Source: Lachnospiraceae bacterium oral taxon 500
GTDB lineage: Bacteria; Bacillota; Clostridia; Lachnospirales; Vallitaleaceae
DNA: 64,000 bases
Direction: 5' to 3'
NCBI GenBank assembly: GCA_002999035.1
Contig: CP027241.1
Coordinates: 2,297,001-2,361,000 of the forward strand
Below, in pieces: positions 16,269 to 25,536 of the stretch; within the stretch, counting starts at the first letter, position 1; each line of letters opens with the position of its first letter. The notes under the pieces are model-generated. The model searched no databases and was not told the origin of the DNA. It saw nothing but the letters and a program-made list of their open reading frames with translations. A program made the position numbers and the translations under genes.

Positions 16269-17699
16269 TTAACCAAACTTTATCCCGCTGAATTGATAAA
16301 GCCAAATTAAATACAGGGTCAGCGCCAGATATAGCGCCAGCACAAAAACTTTCAGCAGCCGGATATATTTGCTCAGCGCCCACACTTCCGTCAGATCCTG
16401 ATCGACAGCAGCAGCCCCCATAACATCAATCTGTTCCCGCTCCGGCAACTTACTCATATTCTCAATCATACCGGCAATGGCAAAATTACCCAGCATTGCG
16501 CTGCCGCCGTAACTGACAAAGGGCAGGACGACACCAGTCAGCGGAATCATGCAGCTGCTGCCGCCCATAATTAAAAATCCCTGGACAGCCAGCATGGTAG
16601 TCAGGCCTGTTCCGGCATAAAAATAAAACTTATTTTGGGACTTCAGACATTGATTATATAAAAACAACAGCAGGCATAAAAAATGCAAAACAAACAGTAA
16701 TAAATAAAAAGCCCCGTATTCCTCACCGATGGCGGCAAATAAAAAGTCCGACGTCACTACCGGAATTCGCTCCGGTGCACCGAAGCCAAGGCCCGTTCCC
16801 CACCAACGGCCGTTCATCAGCGCCTGCAAGGAACGCACGATCTGATAACTCTCGTTCTGCGCGTATTGGAGCGGATAAAGCCAGCTGATAATCCGCACCC
16901 GGACATGAGAAAAAAAGAAAATACTGACCCCTGCCGCCGCTGCCGCCAAAACCCACTGCCCCAGCAAAAGCAGTTTATTATGGCTGTACATATAAGTAAT
17001 CGCTGCATAAATGATAAAAAAGATAAAGGCGCCGCCTAAGTCCCGCTGCCACACCAAAATCCCTACTACCGCCATACTTAAAAAACTGGCCGTCAGAAAC
17101 CCGCGCCAGCTGAATCTCTGCAGCAAAAAGGACGCTAAAAACAAAGAATATAAGATTTTTACAAACTCTGACGGCTGATAAATCAGCCGGCCGATGCCGG
17201 CAATTTGAATTTGCGTCCAATTGGTCGCGCCGTACATGGTGACATTATTCATCAGCAGCAATCCTACCGCGGCAATATAATAAAGGAAATAATACCGCGG
17301 CGCCGTCCGAAAATTTCCCACCAGCCAATGAATCGGCAGGATCAGCACCAGCCCCAAAAGGCAGATTATAATATGCCTGACCGCCAGCGCCGCATCAATC
17401 CGATACAGCATAAAGCTGCCGGTCTGCACCAAAAAAACAATCTCCGCCCAAATCAGCGGCTGCAGTCCCGGTAAAATGCGCGCCAAAATCAGAGCCAGCA
17501 CAGAAAAGAGGACAATCAGCCCAAACGCAGTCAGCAGCTGCCGGCTGCCTCCCTGCCAGAAATAAAGAGCCAGCCCCGCCGTCCCTTCACTTAAAAATAC
17601 AAACAGGAAAGGAACAAACGCAGAAATTTTTTCTTTATACGCTAAATAATTTCCGGCCAAAAACAGCAGGCTGAAAATTACCAATCCTACATTCATCAT
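16269..17699 (-). CDS. FtsW/RodA/SpoVE-family cell wall glycosyltransferase
   Basis: A 476-residue polytopic membrane protein of the SEDS family. The conserved region NWTQIQIAGIGRLIYQPSEF with the QPSEFVK motif is present, as are QRDLGGAFIFF and the C-terminal ALTGVVLPFVSYGGSAML-like stretch (GVVLPFVSYGGSAM). SEDS proteins polymerise lipid II into peptidoglycan with a partner class B PBP, but no PBP gene is adjacent. The N-terminus is longer than in FtsW, with extra membrane segments, as in FtsW-like paralogues of Clostridia. It lies 7 bases after the U32 peptidase gene. Confidence 0.85.
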   Translation of the reverse strand: MMNVGLVIFSLLFLAGNYLAYKEKISAFVPFLFVFLSEGTAGLALYFWQGGSRQLLTAFGLIVLFSVLALILARILPGLQPLIWAEIVFLVQTGSFMLYRIDAALAVRHIIICLLGLVLILPIHWLVGNFRTAPRYYFLYYIAAVGLLLMNNVTMYGATNWTQIQIAGIGRLIYQPSEFVKILYSLFLASFLLQRFSWRGFLTASFLSMAVVGILVWQRDLGGAFIFFIIYAAITYMYSHNKLLLLGQWVLAAAAAGVSIFFFSHVRVRIISWLYPLQYAQNESYQIVRSLQALMNGRWWGTGLGFGAPERIPVVTSDFLFAAIGEEYGAFYLLLFVLHFLCLLLFLYNQCLKSQNKFYFYAGTGLTTMLAVQGFLIMGGSSCMIPLTGVVLPFVSYGGSAMLGNFAIAGMIENMSKLPEREQIDVMGAAAVDQDLTEVWALSKYIRLLKVFVLALYLALTLYLIWLYQFSGIKFG

Positions 17700-17706
17700 G
17701 CTACTA

Positions 17707-19935
17707 TTATTCTACTCCTTTGCTGTAATGGCCGCGGGTAAACTCACTGAGACCGGGCAGCGCTGTCCGTTTTCCCTGTTTCAGTTGCCTGATCAGCCGC
17801 ATCAGGTGCTCCAACTCCTCGGTCGTTTCATCCAACAACTCCAGACGCAAGCACTCGGCATAACCGACCGGCTGATCGGCTAAAAAGAGCGGTACCGGAT
17901 TAAACAAGGTATTGGAACAGGTTTTGCAGTTGCGGTGATATCCCAGTACTGCGCCTTTGCGGTCAGTGATATAATTCAGCGTCTCCGTTGCTCCGGTTCG
18001 GCAAAGGGGATTCGTCGACCGGTCTTTCCCCCGTCCGCCGGCATTGGCCAGACAGTTGGCGGTCTGCATGGTAGCGAGCTTGCCGTAAATTACCATTTCA
18101 AAACGCCCCAGCTGCGAGCGGGCCTGATAGCTGATTTCATTACTCAGGCAAATACTGACCGGCTCGGCTTCGGTTTGATAAAATTGATAGGCCAGCTGGT
18201 TCCAGATATGAAAGGAATGATCCAAGGCCAGCGCCACTCCTTTTGCCCGGAAAAAGGCCAAATGATCAGCCGTTCGCAGCAAAAGCCCGATTTCCCGTCC
18301 ATTTTCCCGGCCGGCTCCCCGCAGGCGTTCATATTCCCGGTCAAAGCGCTGCAGTTCCTCTCCGCGCAGAATAGCCGGAGCGGCTAAAAATATCTGCTTA
18401 GGCGTCGCCGTCATTACTTTAATATAAGAAAGCATTGTTTCTATGCTTAAAAACGACCACTCCAGATAAATCCGGTCAGCCTCGGAAGCGAAAGCATTTT
18501 TCAGCTGCTCCTCGGTTCGGACTAAAACCGAAACTTGCGGCCCAGCCGTTTCCGTGCGCCGGTACGGCTCCGGCCAAACAATCGACTGCAGCGGGCGGAT
18601 CGGCACACGGGCTTTCCGCTCTTCCTCCGTTTCGCCTTTCTCCCAGTCTGAGCAAAGGACGGCTTCAACCGCCGCGGTCGCTTGCCGGCGCAGTTCTTTC
18701 AGCTGACTGACCGGTACAAAAACCTGCTCATCCATTTCCAATTCCAATTTGTTTAAGATCAGGAGCGTATCCCCCAGCTGCCGCAGCGGTTTTTCGATTT
18801 CTGCCGCCGTAGTTGCTTTTTTCTGCGCCGGCTGCACCGGTTCGCCTCTTTGGCAAATCGGAGTCAAAGCCGATAATCCGCCGCTAAAAACGACGGTCAA
18901 TGTCAGTGGCTGCCCCTGTTTGGCCTGAACATAAAAATCAACCTCTGCCTTCTGCTCCGGTTTTTGCCGGACAAAAGCAAGCTCCGCCAGGGTTTTGGCA
19001 TTGGTCAGTTTAGCAGTTTTCGGCTGCTCCGGAAAAATCATATCGGCTGACTTCCGCATAAAATAGTAGCCGGCGCTGGTCGCTCCCCGGGAAAAAACCT
19101 CGCTCATTCTGGCCACATCTGCCGTGTCAACCTGATAGCTACCGCCGGCCAAAGCTAAATCCCTGTATTTTCGGTACATTTGCGTAACAGTATACACATA
19201 TTCCGGATTTTTCATCCGGCCTTCAATCTTAAAGGAATCAATTCCGACAGCGATCAGCTCCGGCAAATCAAACAAAGTCATTTGGTCTTTCAGTGAGAGC
19301 AGATAACCGCCGGTCTTATCTGTCTGATACGGCAGGCGGCAAGGCTGGGCGCATTTGCCCCGATTCGCCGAGCGCTCACCGTAAGCGGCACTCATTTGGC
19401 ACTGCCCGGAATAGCAGTAGCACATTGCCCCGTGGACAAAGGTTTCCACTTCAACCGGCACGGCTTCCATAATCTGCCGTACTTCCTTCAGTGTCAGCTC
19501 CCGGCTTAAAACAACCCGCTGAAACCCCAATTCATATAGGCGCGCCGCCCCCGCCACGCTATGAACGGTCATCTGCGTACTGGCATGCAAAGCCAGTTCC
19601 GGAAAGTAGCGCTTAAAAAAAAGATAAATACCCATATCCTGAATAATAACAGCGTCAATATGAGCTTCGCAAAGCGTATTGCCGATTTCCTCCAGGAGCC
19701 TGAGCTCCGGATTTTTGACCAGCGTATTTAAGGTCAGATGTGCCTTGGCTTTGTGTCGGTGCAGCAGAGCAACGGCTTCGATGATTTCTTCCTTTTCAAA
19801 ATTACCGGCATAGGCTCTGGCCGATAATATTTTTCCGCCAAAATAAACCGCGTCCGCACCGGCGTGCAGCGCGGCATATAATGCTTCCATACTTCCTGCC
19901 GGCGCTAAAATCTCCGGCCCTGTCTGCCTGACCAT
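17707..19935 (-). CDS. U32-family peptidase (RlhA-like)
   Basis: A 742-residue U32 protein. It has the N-terminal ILAPAGSMEALYAALHAGAD, the characteristic FVHGAMCYCYSGQCQMSA with cysteines and SANRGKCAQPCRLPY, then KIEGRMKNPEYVYTVTQMYR, followed by a long C-terminal extension with NCKTCSNTLFNP. Members such as E. coli RlhA act in 23S rRNA C2501 hydroxylation rather than proteolysis, and the full-length organisation fits that type. Cysteine clusters may carry an iron-sulfur cofactor. It lies between zapA and the SEDS gene. Confidence 0.88.
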   Translation of the reverse strand: MVRQTGPEILAPAGSMEALYAALHAGADAVYFGGKILSARAYAGNFEKEEIIEAVALLHRHKAKAHLTLNTLVKNPELRLLEEIGNTLCEAHIDAVIIQDMGIYLFFKRYFPELALHASTQMTVHSVAGAARLYELGFQRVVLSRELTLKEVRQIMEAVPVEVETFVHGAMCYCYSGQCQMSAAYGERSANRGKCAQPCRLPYQTDKTGGYLLSLKDQMTLFDLPELIAVGIDSFKIEGRMKNPEYVYTVTQMYRKYRDLALAGGSYQVDTADVARMSEVFSRGATSAGYYFMRKSADMIFPEQPKTAKLTNAKTLAELAFVRQKPEQKAEVDFYVQAKQGQPLTLTVVFSGGLSALTPICQRGEPVQPAQKKATTAAEIEKPLRQLGDTLLILNKLELEMDEQVFVPVSQLKELRRQATAAVEAVLCSDWEKGETEEERKARVPIRPLQSIVWPEPYRRTETAGPQVSVLVRTEEQLKNAFASEADRIYLEWSFLSIETMLSYIKVMTATPKQIFLAAPAILRGEELQRFDREYERLRGAGRENGREIGLLLRTADHLAFFRAKGVALALDHSFHIWNQLAYQFYQTEAEPVSICLSNEISYQARSQLGRFEMVIYGKLATMQTANCLANAGGRGKDRSTNPLCRTGATETLNYITDRKGAVLGYHRNCKTCSNTLFNPVPLFLADQPVGYAECLRLELLDETTEELEHLMRLIRQLKQGKRTALPGLSEFTRGHYSKGVE

Positions 19936-20133
19936 AAAAACCTCATTTTCTTTCTCTGTTTATTCAACCTGCCCTGCCGAAATACTTGACAGTTCCATAC
20001 GGGCACGCACCTCCCCAACCAAAAGGCACAATCTTTTGCAGACGCACAGCCCCCCTCCAAAAACACATCTTTTGCGGAGAGAAGCATGTCAAAAGTTCCG
20101 CTTTCCGTGCGGGTTTCACTTTCGCCCGCCGGA
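19936..20133 (-). other. Structured spacer with imperfect tandem motif between zapA and U32 genes
   Basis: On the minus strand two related ~38-base units follow each other: CTCCGCAAAAGATG then TTTTTGGAGGGGGG, and GTCTGCAAAAGATT then CCTTTTGGTTGGGG, each ending near GTGCG. Each can fold into a CAAAA/TTTTG hairpin. Words CGGAACTTTTGACA and GGAACTGTCAAG flank them. No open frame is present. It may be a small RNA or an attenuator; 6S RNA lies after zapA in Gamma-proteobacteria, but I could not confirm a 6S fold. Confidence 0.4.
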
Positions 20134-20466
20134 TTATTCCGCGTTTAAAACCTTTAAATATTCTTCCAGTTCCTGCTTGGTCTTTTCAATTTCCCGGTGC
20201 AGCCTCTTATTTTCATTGGTCAGAGCCAGCACCCGCTTTTTTTCTTCTTCCACGTTTTTTCTTTCTTTAAAGAGATCGTCAACAATATTAATTGCCAGCA
20301 AAATCGACTGCATCTTGCTGTTCATTCGTTTCAGGTCGGCACCGCTTTTTAATTCATCCATTTTTTTATTTAAATAAAGCGCCACCCGCTGCATATATTC
20401 TTCGCTTTCATTTCCGTTTAAAGTATAGACTTGTCCGCCGATCAACACTTTTGTTTGGTTTTCCAT
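20134..20466 (-). CDS. zapA: Cell division protein ZapA
   Basis: A 110-residue ZapA homologue. It has the N-terminal MENQTKVLIGGQVYTLNG beta-strand region, an EEYMQRVALYLNKKM helix, and a C-terminal heptad-rich coiled coil from about residue 60 to 105. ZapA tetramers crosslink FtsZ filaments at the division site. I chose the ATG at 20466 because AAGGAG lies 6 bases upstream; the frame stays open to 20517 but that part overlaps the regulator gene. It lies 28 bases after the winged-helix gene. Confidence 0.88.
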   Translation of the reverse strand: MENQTKVLIGGQVYTLNGNESEEYMQRVALYLNKKMDELKSGADLKRMNSKMQSILLAINIVDDLFKERKNVEEEKKRVLALTNENKRLHREIEKTKQELEEYLKVLNAE

Positions 20467-20494
20467 TGCGATCTCCTTATTCGTCAAGAATACG

Positions 20495-21013
20495 TCAGGC
20501 ATTAAAATTGGCATCAATCACCGCTACATATTGGGGATGGGTCTGATAGCCGTTTCCCTCTTTCCACCCCAAAATTGCGGCGCTTTCTGATATTTCTGCC
20601 GGAACCGTCAAGTGATATGCCACCGGAAACTTATGGGAAATTTCAATTAAAAGCAGCATCACAATTCGGTACAGCTCGTCCTCTTTTTCCGATATATAAA
20701 AATCTTTCACTCCCTGCGATACCAGTGCCAGCAGCAGGTTTTTCAAATTCGTCCGCACCCTTGTCACCATTTCCGAACATTCCTCAATGTATTGATATAG
20801 CTTTTGGCTGCGGTAATTTTTGCCGTCCTCGGTCAAGAGGTAGCGGGCGGAATTATTGGCCGTTTTGCTGATCAGCAAATACTGCCGTTCCTCCAAAGCG
20901 CGCAGCATGGAATTAATTGTCCCTAAAGAAACTCCGACTTCTCTGGCGATAGCCCGCTGATTAATCTTTTCATGCCCCGCAATAATATTTAATAATTTCA
21001 ATTCCTCGTCCAA
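20495..21013 (-). CDS. Winged-helix transcriptional regulator
   Basis: A 172-residue protein with an N-terminal MarR-like winged helix (residues 5-65; QRAIAREVGVSLGTINSMLR is the helix-turn-helix). The middle looks helical, and the C-terminal half (GVKDFYISEKEDELY) resembles no effector domain I can name. It starts with TTG; a GGGGGG/GAGGAG purine stretch from the ruvB end serves as ribosome binding site. It lies between ruvB and zapA, 11 bases from ruvB, so it is probably part of the same transcript. Its targets are unknown; no palindrome near it stands out. Confidence 0.7.
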   Translation of the reverse strand: MDEELKLLNIIAGHEKINQRAIAREVGVSLGTINSMLRALEERQYLLISKTANNSARYLLTEDGKNYRSQKLYQYIEECSEMVTRVRTNLKNLLLALVSQGVKDFYISEKEDELYRIVMLLLIEISHKFPVAYHLTVPAEISESAAILGWKEGNGYQTHPQYVAVIDANFNA

Positions 21014-21024
21014 AGCTTTGCCCC

Positions 21025-22053
21025 CTACTCCTCATCCAGCCGCAGCGTTTCCTGATATCTTTCCTCTGACAGCCCCAAATGCTTATAGCCGAACGGCGTA
21101 ACCTTCCGGCCGCGCGGCGTCCGCTGCAAAAGTCCCTGCTGCATCAAATACGGCTCGTAAACCTCCAAAACCGTATCGGCTTCTTCGCCGATGGTGGCAG
21201 CGATGGTCTCCAGTCCCACCGGCCCGCCGTTATATTTTTCAATCATGCCTAAAAGCAGCCGCCGGTCATTTTTGTCCAGTCCCAAAGGATCGACATCCAA
21301 AATATCCAGCGATTCCTTGGCCACCCGCCCGGTAATCCGGCCGTTATATTTGACCTGGGCAAAATCCCGCACCCGTTTCAGCAGGCGGTTAGCGATCCGC
21401 GGTGTTCCCCGGCTGCGCAGCGCCAGCTCTCTGGCTCCCTCTTCATCAATCTCTACATTAAAAATTTCAGCCGACCGACAAATAATCTCCTGCAAATGGG
21501 CAGTTTCATAATATTCCAGCTTTTGAATAACCCCGAAACGGTCGCGCAGCGGCGAGGATAAAAGGCCAATCCGGGTCGTTGCCCCAACCAGCGTAAACCT
21601 TGGCAAATCAATCCGGATCGACTTGGCTGAAGGCCCTTTGCCAATCAAAATATCAATCGCAAAATCTTCCATCCCCGGATAGAGAATTTCTTCCACCTGC
21701 CGACTCATTCGGTGAATTTCATCAATAAATAAAATTTCTCCGTCTTTTAAGCTGTTTAGCACCGCCGCCATATCGCCCGGCCGCTCAATCGCCGGCCCGG
21801 TCGTAATCCGAATCGGCGCGTTCATTTCCTCGGCAATAATCCCGGCCAAGGTTGTTTTGCCCAGTCCCGGCGGGCCGTAAAGCAGCACATGGTCAAGACT
21901 TTCTTTCCGGCTTCTGGCGGCTTCAATATAAATCTTCATCGTTTCCTTGACCTTGGTCTGGCCGATATAATTTTCCATTCTCTTGGGCCGGAGTGAATTG
22001 TCCAAGCCCATATCTTCTTCGATTAAACCGCCGGTGATAATCCGATCCTTCAT
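21025..22053 (-). CDS. ruvB: Holliday junction branch migration ATPase RuvB
   Basis: A 342-residue AAA+ motor. Seen are the Walker A loop [13 protein letters not shown], Walker [10 protein letters not shown], the sensor 1 stretch FTLVGATTR, the arginine finger region PLRDRFG, and the C-terminal winged helix ending in [16 protein letters not shown]. With RuvA it drives branch migration during recombination repair. I chose the ATG at 22053, 3 codons inside a TTG, because GGAG lies about 10 bases before it. It follows ruvA with a 95-base spacer. Confidence 0.96.
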   Translation of the reverse strand: MKDRIITGGLIEEDMGLDNSLRPKRMENYIGQTKVKETMKIYIEAARSRKESLDHVLLYGPPGLGKTTLAGIIAEEMNAPIRITTGPAIERPGDMAAVLNSLKDGEILFIDEIHRMSRQVEEILYPGMEDFAIDILIGKGPSAKSIRIDLPRFTLVGATTRIGLLSSPLRDRFGVIQKLEYYETAHLQEIICRSAEIFNVEIDEEGARELALRSRGTPRIANRLLKRVRDFAQVKYNGRITGRVAKESLDILDVDPLGLDKNDRRLLLGMIEKYNGGPVGLETIAATIGEEADTVLEVYEPYLMQQGLLQRTPRGRKVTPFGYKHLGLSEERYQETLRLDEE

Positions 22054-22147
22054 CTTCCCCAACTCCTGCTATCTATTTTCAGCTTTCCTCTGCGCTCAAA
22101 CCAGCCGAAAGCATTTGTCTGACTCTCCATTGAAAAGACTGCCATTA

Positions 22148-22741
22148 TTACAGTGATAAATACCGAAGTGCCAGCTTAATCATTTCTTCCAAACTGTTTT
22201 CTTCCGATACTTTTTTGAGCGCTGCCGTAGCTTCCGCGACCGAATAGCCCAAACCAACCAGTGCCTCGACAGCTTCCGAACGCGGACTAACTTCCCGGCT
22301 GCCGACAGTCACAGCCGATTCATTTCCGCTCCCAATCTTGGCCTTTAATCGGTCTTGCAATTCAATTACCAGCTTCGAGGCCGTTTTTTTGCCGATGCCC
22401 TTAGCCGCTGAAATGCTGTCCACATCATTCGCCAAAATCGCAAACCGAAGCTGCTCCGGTGTCATCAGCGACAGAATGGCCAGTGCTCCCTTGGGCCCGA
22501 TCCCGCTGACTGTGATCAGCATTCGGAAAATCTGCAAATCTTCTTCGGTTAAAAAGCCGAATAATTTCAGCATATCCTCCCGGACATAAAGCTCCGTATA
22601 GATTTTAACTTCCTCATTTTTAGGCGGCAATGCCGGCAGTACCGACAGCGGTACTTCAATCAGATAACCGATACCGTTATTTTCAATCACGATTTCATTT
22701 TCACTGATATGCGCCAGTTCCCCTTTAATATAATGTATCAT
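22148..22741 (-). CDS. ruvA: Holliday junction DNA helicase subunit RuvA
   Basis: A 197-residue RuvA. Domain I (residues 1-65) is an OB fold beginning MIHYIKGELA; domain II has two helix-hairpin-helix motifs (FRMLITVSGIGPKGALAIL and SISAAKGIGKKTASKLV); domain III at the C-terminus (EAVEALVGLGYSVAEATAAL) contacts RuvB. It binds the four-way junction as a tetramer. The upstream spacer (22742-22984) holds a TATAAT at about 22882-22887 on the minus strand but no clear -35 or LexA box. Confidence 0.95.
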   Translation of the reverse strand: MIHYIKGELAHISENEIVIENNGIGYLIEVPLSVLPALPPKNEEVKIYTELYVREDMLKLFGFLTEEDLQIFRMLITVSGIGPKGALAILSLMTPEQLRFAILANDVDSISAAKGIGKKTASKLVIELQDRLKAKIGSGNESAVTVGSREVSPRSEAVEALVGLGYSVAEATAALKKVSEENSLEEMIKLALRYLSL

Positions 22742-22984
22742 AGTCTATCCGTTTCTGCAAACCATCTCTTAATGTCCGCTGTTCATTTTTTAAACAATAA
22801 ATATTTTTATGGATTCTCTTTTCTCTGCACTTTTTTCGGCTTTGTCTGCCAAAAAGCGTTTTAACGTTCAAAGAATGTACGCTAATTATAGCATATTTCG
22901 GCTTCAAAAAGCCAGTAAAAAATATTTTTTAATCGGATCTTAACAATCCGCTGCCCTGCTCCAGTCTTTTTTATTCGTTCTCCA

Positions 22985-23761
22985 CTAATCCCGGCTGCGG
23001 ATCACCAGAAACTTGCCCTTGCGGATTTTTAGTTTGGCACGTTTCTTTGTCAGTTGATTGCTGAGCAGCCAGGAGGCCTGATTTTGAGGGATGGTCTGGT
23101 TCTTTAGAGGATAACGAAAGCCCTTTAAACTAAGTCCTTCCAATTTTTCTGACAGCGGCAGGATGCTGAAAAACGGATACTTTTCTTTGCTTTTAAAAGA
23201 AAGCCGCTTGGATCCGCTGTATGCCCGAATCCGGCCTTTGTCCGTCCAAACCGTCAGCTTCATGTCAGCAATGAAATCAAACAAAATCCATAAATTGCTC
23301 AGGCTATGATCCAGGCGGCTCCCGACTGCACCGAGCAAAACCACCTTCGGCTTTTTGAGGCCGCAGTTTTGACGCCCGGCATCCTCTGCCGGTATCTGTT
23401 CAAATCCGGCATTTTCAGCCGGCAGGTGTATCGCCTGCCAAGCGGAAAACAAGGCCCGGCTGCCGCCCGTATGCAAAAGCCTCACCGCCTGCAAGGCCAG
23501 ATAAGTATCACTCATATCTTTTTCCGGTGAAAACCGAAAAATTTCGGTTTGCCCCCTGCTTTTCACAGCCTGCAAAGTTTCGGCCGAAAGAGAATCCAAA
23601 TCACCAATCAAAATATGGGGAACTACTCCGTTTTGCCACAAGACCTCAGCGCCGCTGTCGGCTGCAATCCAAATCAGATTTTCAGCCTTTTTTTGCAATT
23701 TTTGAACTTGCCCGGCACTGACCGAACCGCCGGCCACAATCGCATAACACAGCCGCTTCAT
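22985..23761 (-). CDS. thiN: Thiamine pyrophosphokinase
   Basis: A 258-residue ThiN/TPK. It makes thiamine diphosphate from thiamine and ATP. Motifs are WIAADSGAEVLWQNG, HILIGDLDSL and FRFSPEKDMSDTYLAL, then LGAVGSRLDHSLSNLWIL. It is about 40 residues longer than usual: an insertion of about 45 residues (LFSAWQAIHLPAENAGF onward) lies between the core motifs, before VVLLGAVGSR. This extra loop has no recognised function. It stands in the conserved prkC-rsgA-rpe-thiN order. Confidence 0.85.
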   Translation of the reverse strand: MKRLCYAIVAGGSVSAGQVQKLQKKAENLIWIAADSGAEVLWQNGVVPHILIGDLDSLSAETLQAVKSRGQTEIFRFSPEKDMSDTYLALQAVRLLHTGGSRALFSAWQAIHLPAENAGFEQIPAEDAGRQNCGLKKPKVVLLGAVGSRLDHSLSNLWILFDFIADMKLTVWTDKGRIRAYSGSKRLSFKSKEKYPFFSILPLSEKLEGLSLKGFRYPLKNQTIPQNQASWLLSNQLTKKRAKLKIRKGKFLVIRSRD

Positions 23762-23867
23762 ATCTCTCCGCCTTTCTCCGCAAAAAGCCGGTGACTGACC
23801 TTAACGTCCTTGCTCTTGTCCCTTCGGCTACTTTTGCTTTCTATTTTCACTTCTGTCTTGTCGACCT

Positions 23868-24524
23868 TTATTCTCCCTTGATTTGGCGGATAGCCGCCGC
23901 GATATCGCTGGCGCCAAACACCGCCGAACCGGCCACTAAAATATCGGCACCGGCTGCCGCAATTTGACCGGCATTGCCGGCATGAACCCCGCCGTCCACT
24001 TCAATATCATAGTGATACCCTTTTTCCTGCCGCCAGGCAGCTAATTTGGCAATCCGGTCAAGGGCCGACGGAATAAAGCTTTGTCCGCCAAAGCCCGGAT
24101 TAACCGACATGACCAGCACCCGATCGGCCTCCGGCAAAAGCTCCTCCAGCATACACAGCGGTGTCGCCGGATTTAAAGTAATCCCTGCTCTTTTGCCCAA
24201 TTTTTTAATTTCCGTCAGCAGCCGGTGCAAGTGCAGGCTGCTTTCCACATGAACTGTAATCGTATCGGCTCCGGCCTGAGCAAAGGCGGCAATAAAGTCC
24301 TCCGGACGCCGAATCATTAAATGAACATCAAAGGGTTTCTCTGTCAAAGGCCGAATTTGCTTAACCAGCATCGGTCCAAAAGTAATATTGGGCACAAAAT
24401 TGCCGTCCATAATATCAATATGAATCTCGTCACAGCCGGCCCGGTCAATCTGCCGGATATCTTCACCCAGGCGGGTAAAATCAGCCGATAGGATTGACGG
24501 CGCTATTTTCCGTTTTTTATCCAT
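23868..24524 (-). CDS. rpe: Ribulose-phosphate 3-epimerase
   Basis: A 218-residue TIM-barrel enzyme of the pentose phosphate pathway, interconverting ribulose 5-phosphate and xylulose 5-phosphate. Signatures are IAPSILSADFTRLGEDI, HIDIMDGNFVPNITFGP (metal ligands), DVHLMI, VMSVNPGFGGQSFI and IEVDGGVHAGNA. AGGAG lies 5 bases before the ATG, and the gene overlaps the end of rsgA by 22 bp. Confidence 0.95.
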   Translation of the reverse strand: MDKKRKIAPSILSADFTRLGEDIRQIDRAGCDEIHIDIMDGNFVPNITFGPMLVKQIRPLTEKPFDVHLMIRRPEDFIAAFAQAGADTITVHVESSLHLHRLLTEIKKLGKRAGITLNPATPLCMLEELLPEADRVLVMSVNPGFGGQSFIPSALDRIAKLAAWRQEKGYHYDIEVDGGVHAGNAGQIAAAGADILVAGSAVFGASDIAAAIRQIKGE

Positions 24525-25465
24525 TTTTGCTCCTTTCTGCCGTGTTTTTCTTGCAACTTGCCTAAACCGGAATCTTTTTGTTTCAGCTCTTCTTTAATTT
24601 GCAGATAGTTCCGGTAGCGCCCCATCCAAATATCTCCTGCCTCGGCCGCTGCTTTAACGGCGCAGCCGCTTTCCCGATCATGCTGACAGTCCAGAAACTG
24701 ACAGCCCGCCTCATACGCCGCAAACTCCGGAAAGTACCGGTGCAGCTGCCGGTAATTGATATCCCGCAAATCAAAGGAAGTAAAGCCCGGGGTATCAACC
24801 ACAAAGCTGTTTTCATCGAGTGCAATCAAATTGACATGCCGGGTTGTATGTTTGCCCCGGCCGATTTTTTGGCTGACCGCTCCGGTTTTCATCACCACTT
24901 CCGACTGCCAAAAATTAACCAAAGTTGATTTGCCGACCCCGGACGGCCCGGCCAGCACCGTTGTTTTACCCGCCAGCAAGCCCCGCAATTCTTCCGGCTG
25001 GGAATGGTGCGCGGAAAAAACATGAACCGGATAACCGATTGCCTGATAATGCTCTAAAAAATCCAGTCCATCGCTCTTTAAATCAGCCTTATTAAAGCCC
25101 AGCACGACCGGCAGCTTTTTCTGCTCCAGCATAATCAAAAACCGATCCAGCAAATTAAAGTTAGGCTTGGGTTCTTCCAGCGCAAACAGGAGCAGTACCT
25201 GATCAACATTGGATACCGGCGGCCGGATCAGCTCATTTCGGCGCGGGTAAATCCTGACGATAAAACCTTTACCGGCCTCCCCGGCCGCTTCGATTTCCAC
25301 GTCATCCCCAACCAACAGGCTCTCTCCGGTTTTACGGAAAAGTCCTCTGGCCTTACATTCTATCAGTTCACAATCCGTCTGCACATAATAAAAACCGCCT
25401 ATCCCCTTGATTATTTTGCCTTTCATTCTGCTGTCTGCTCCATCTGCGCTTTCCTCACTTTTCAT
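24503..25465 (-). CDS. rsgA: Ribosome small subunit-dependent GTPase RsgA
   Basis: A 320-residue circularly permuted GTPase that helps late 30S assembly. Order seen: N-terminal OB fold (GKIIKGIGGFYYVQ), the G4-type NKAD in VLGFNKADLKSDG, the G1 loop AGPSGVGKSTLVNFW, G3 DTPGF, then the zinc motif with Cys and His in CQFLDCQHDRESGC. I kept the ATG at 25465, which has AGAGGAAG at 7 bases; an internal ATG at 25426 matches the usual family start better but has a poorer site. Confidence 0.93.
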   Translation of the reverse strand: MKSEESADGADSRMKGKIIKGIGGFYYVQTDCELIECKARGLFRKTGESLLVGDDVEIEAAGEAGKGFIVRIYPRRNELIRPPVSNVDQVLLLFALEEPKPNFNLLDRFLIMLEQKKLPVVLGFNKADLKSDGLDFLEHYQAIGYPVHVFSAHHSQPEELRGLLAGKTTVLAGPSGVGKSTLVNFWQSEVVMKTGAVSQKIGRGKHTTRHVNLIALDENSFVVDTPGFTSFDLRDINYRQLHRYFPEFAAYEAGCQFLDCQHDRESGCAVKAAAEAGDIWMGRYRNYLQIKEELKQKDSGLGKLQEKHGRKEQKWIKNGK

Positions 25466-25536
25466 TTTCTGCTTCCTCTCTGCACGGTTTCCTTGTAAAG
25501 CGGCGCACAGAGCGGTAATTTTCTTCCTATCCGGCT

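Noticed and set aside
19936-20133. 6S RNA gene after zapA
   Set aside because: The location recalls Gamma-proteobacterial ssrS, but I could not build the long hairpin with a central bubble; kept only as an unassigned structured spacer.
22742-22984. LexA box upstream of ruvA
   Set aside because: Only GAATGTACGC-like half sites; no GAAC-N4-GTTC dyad.
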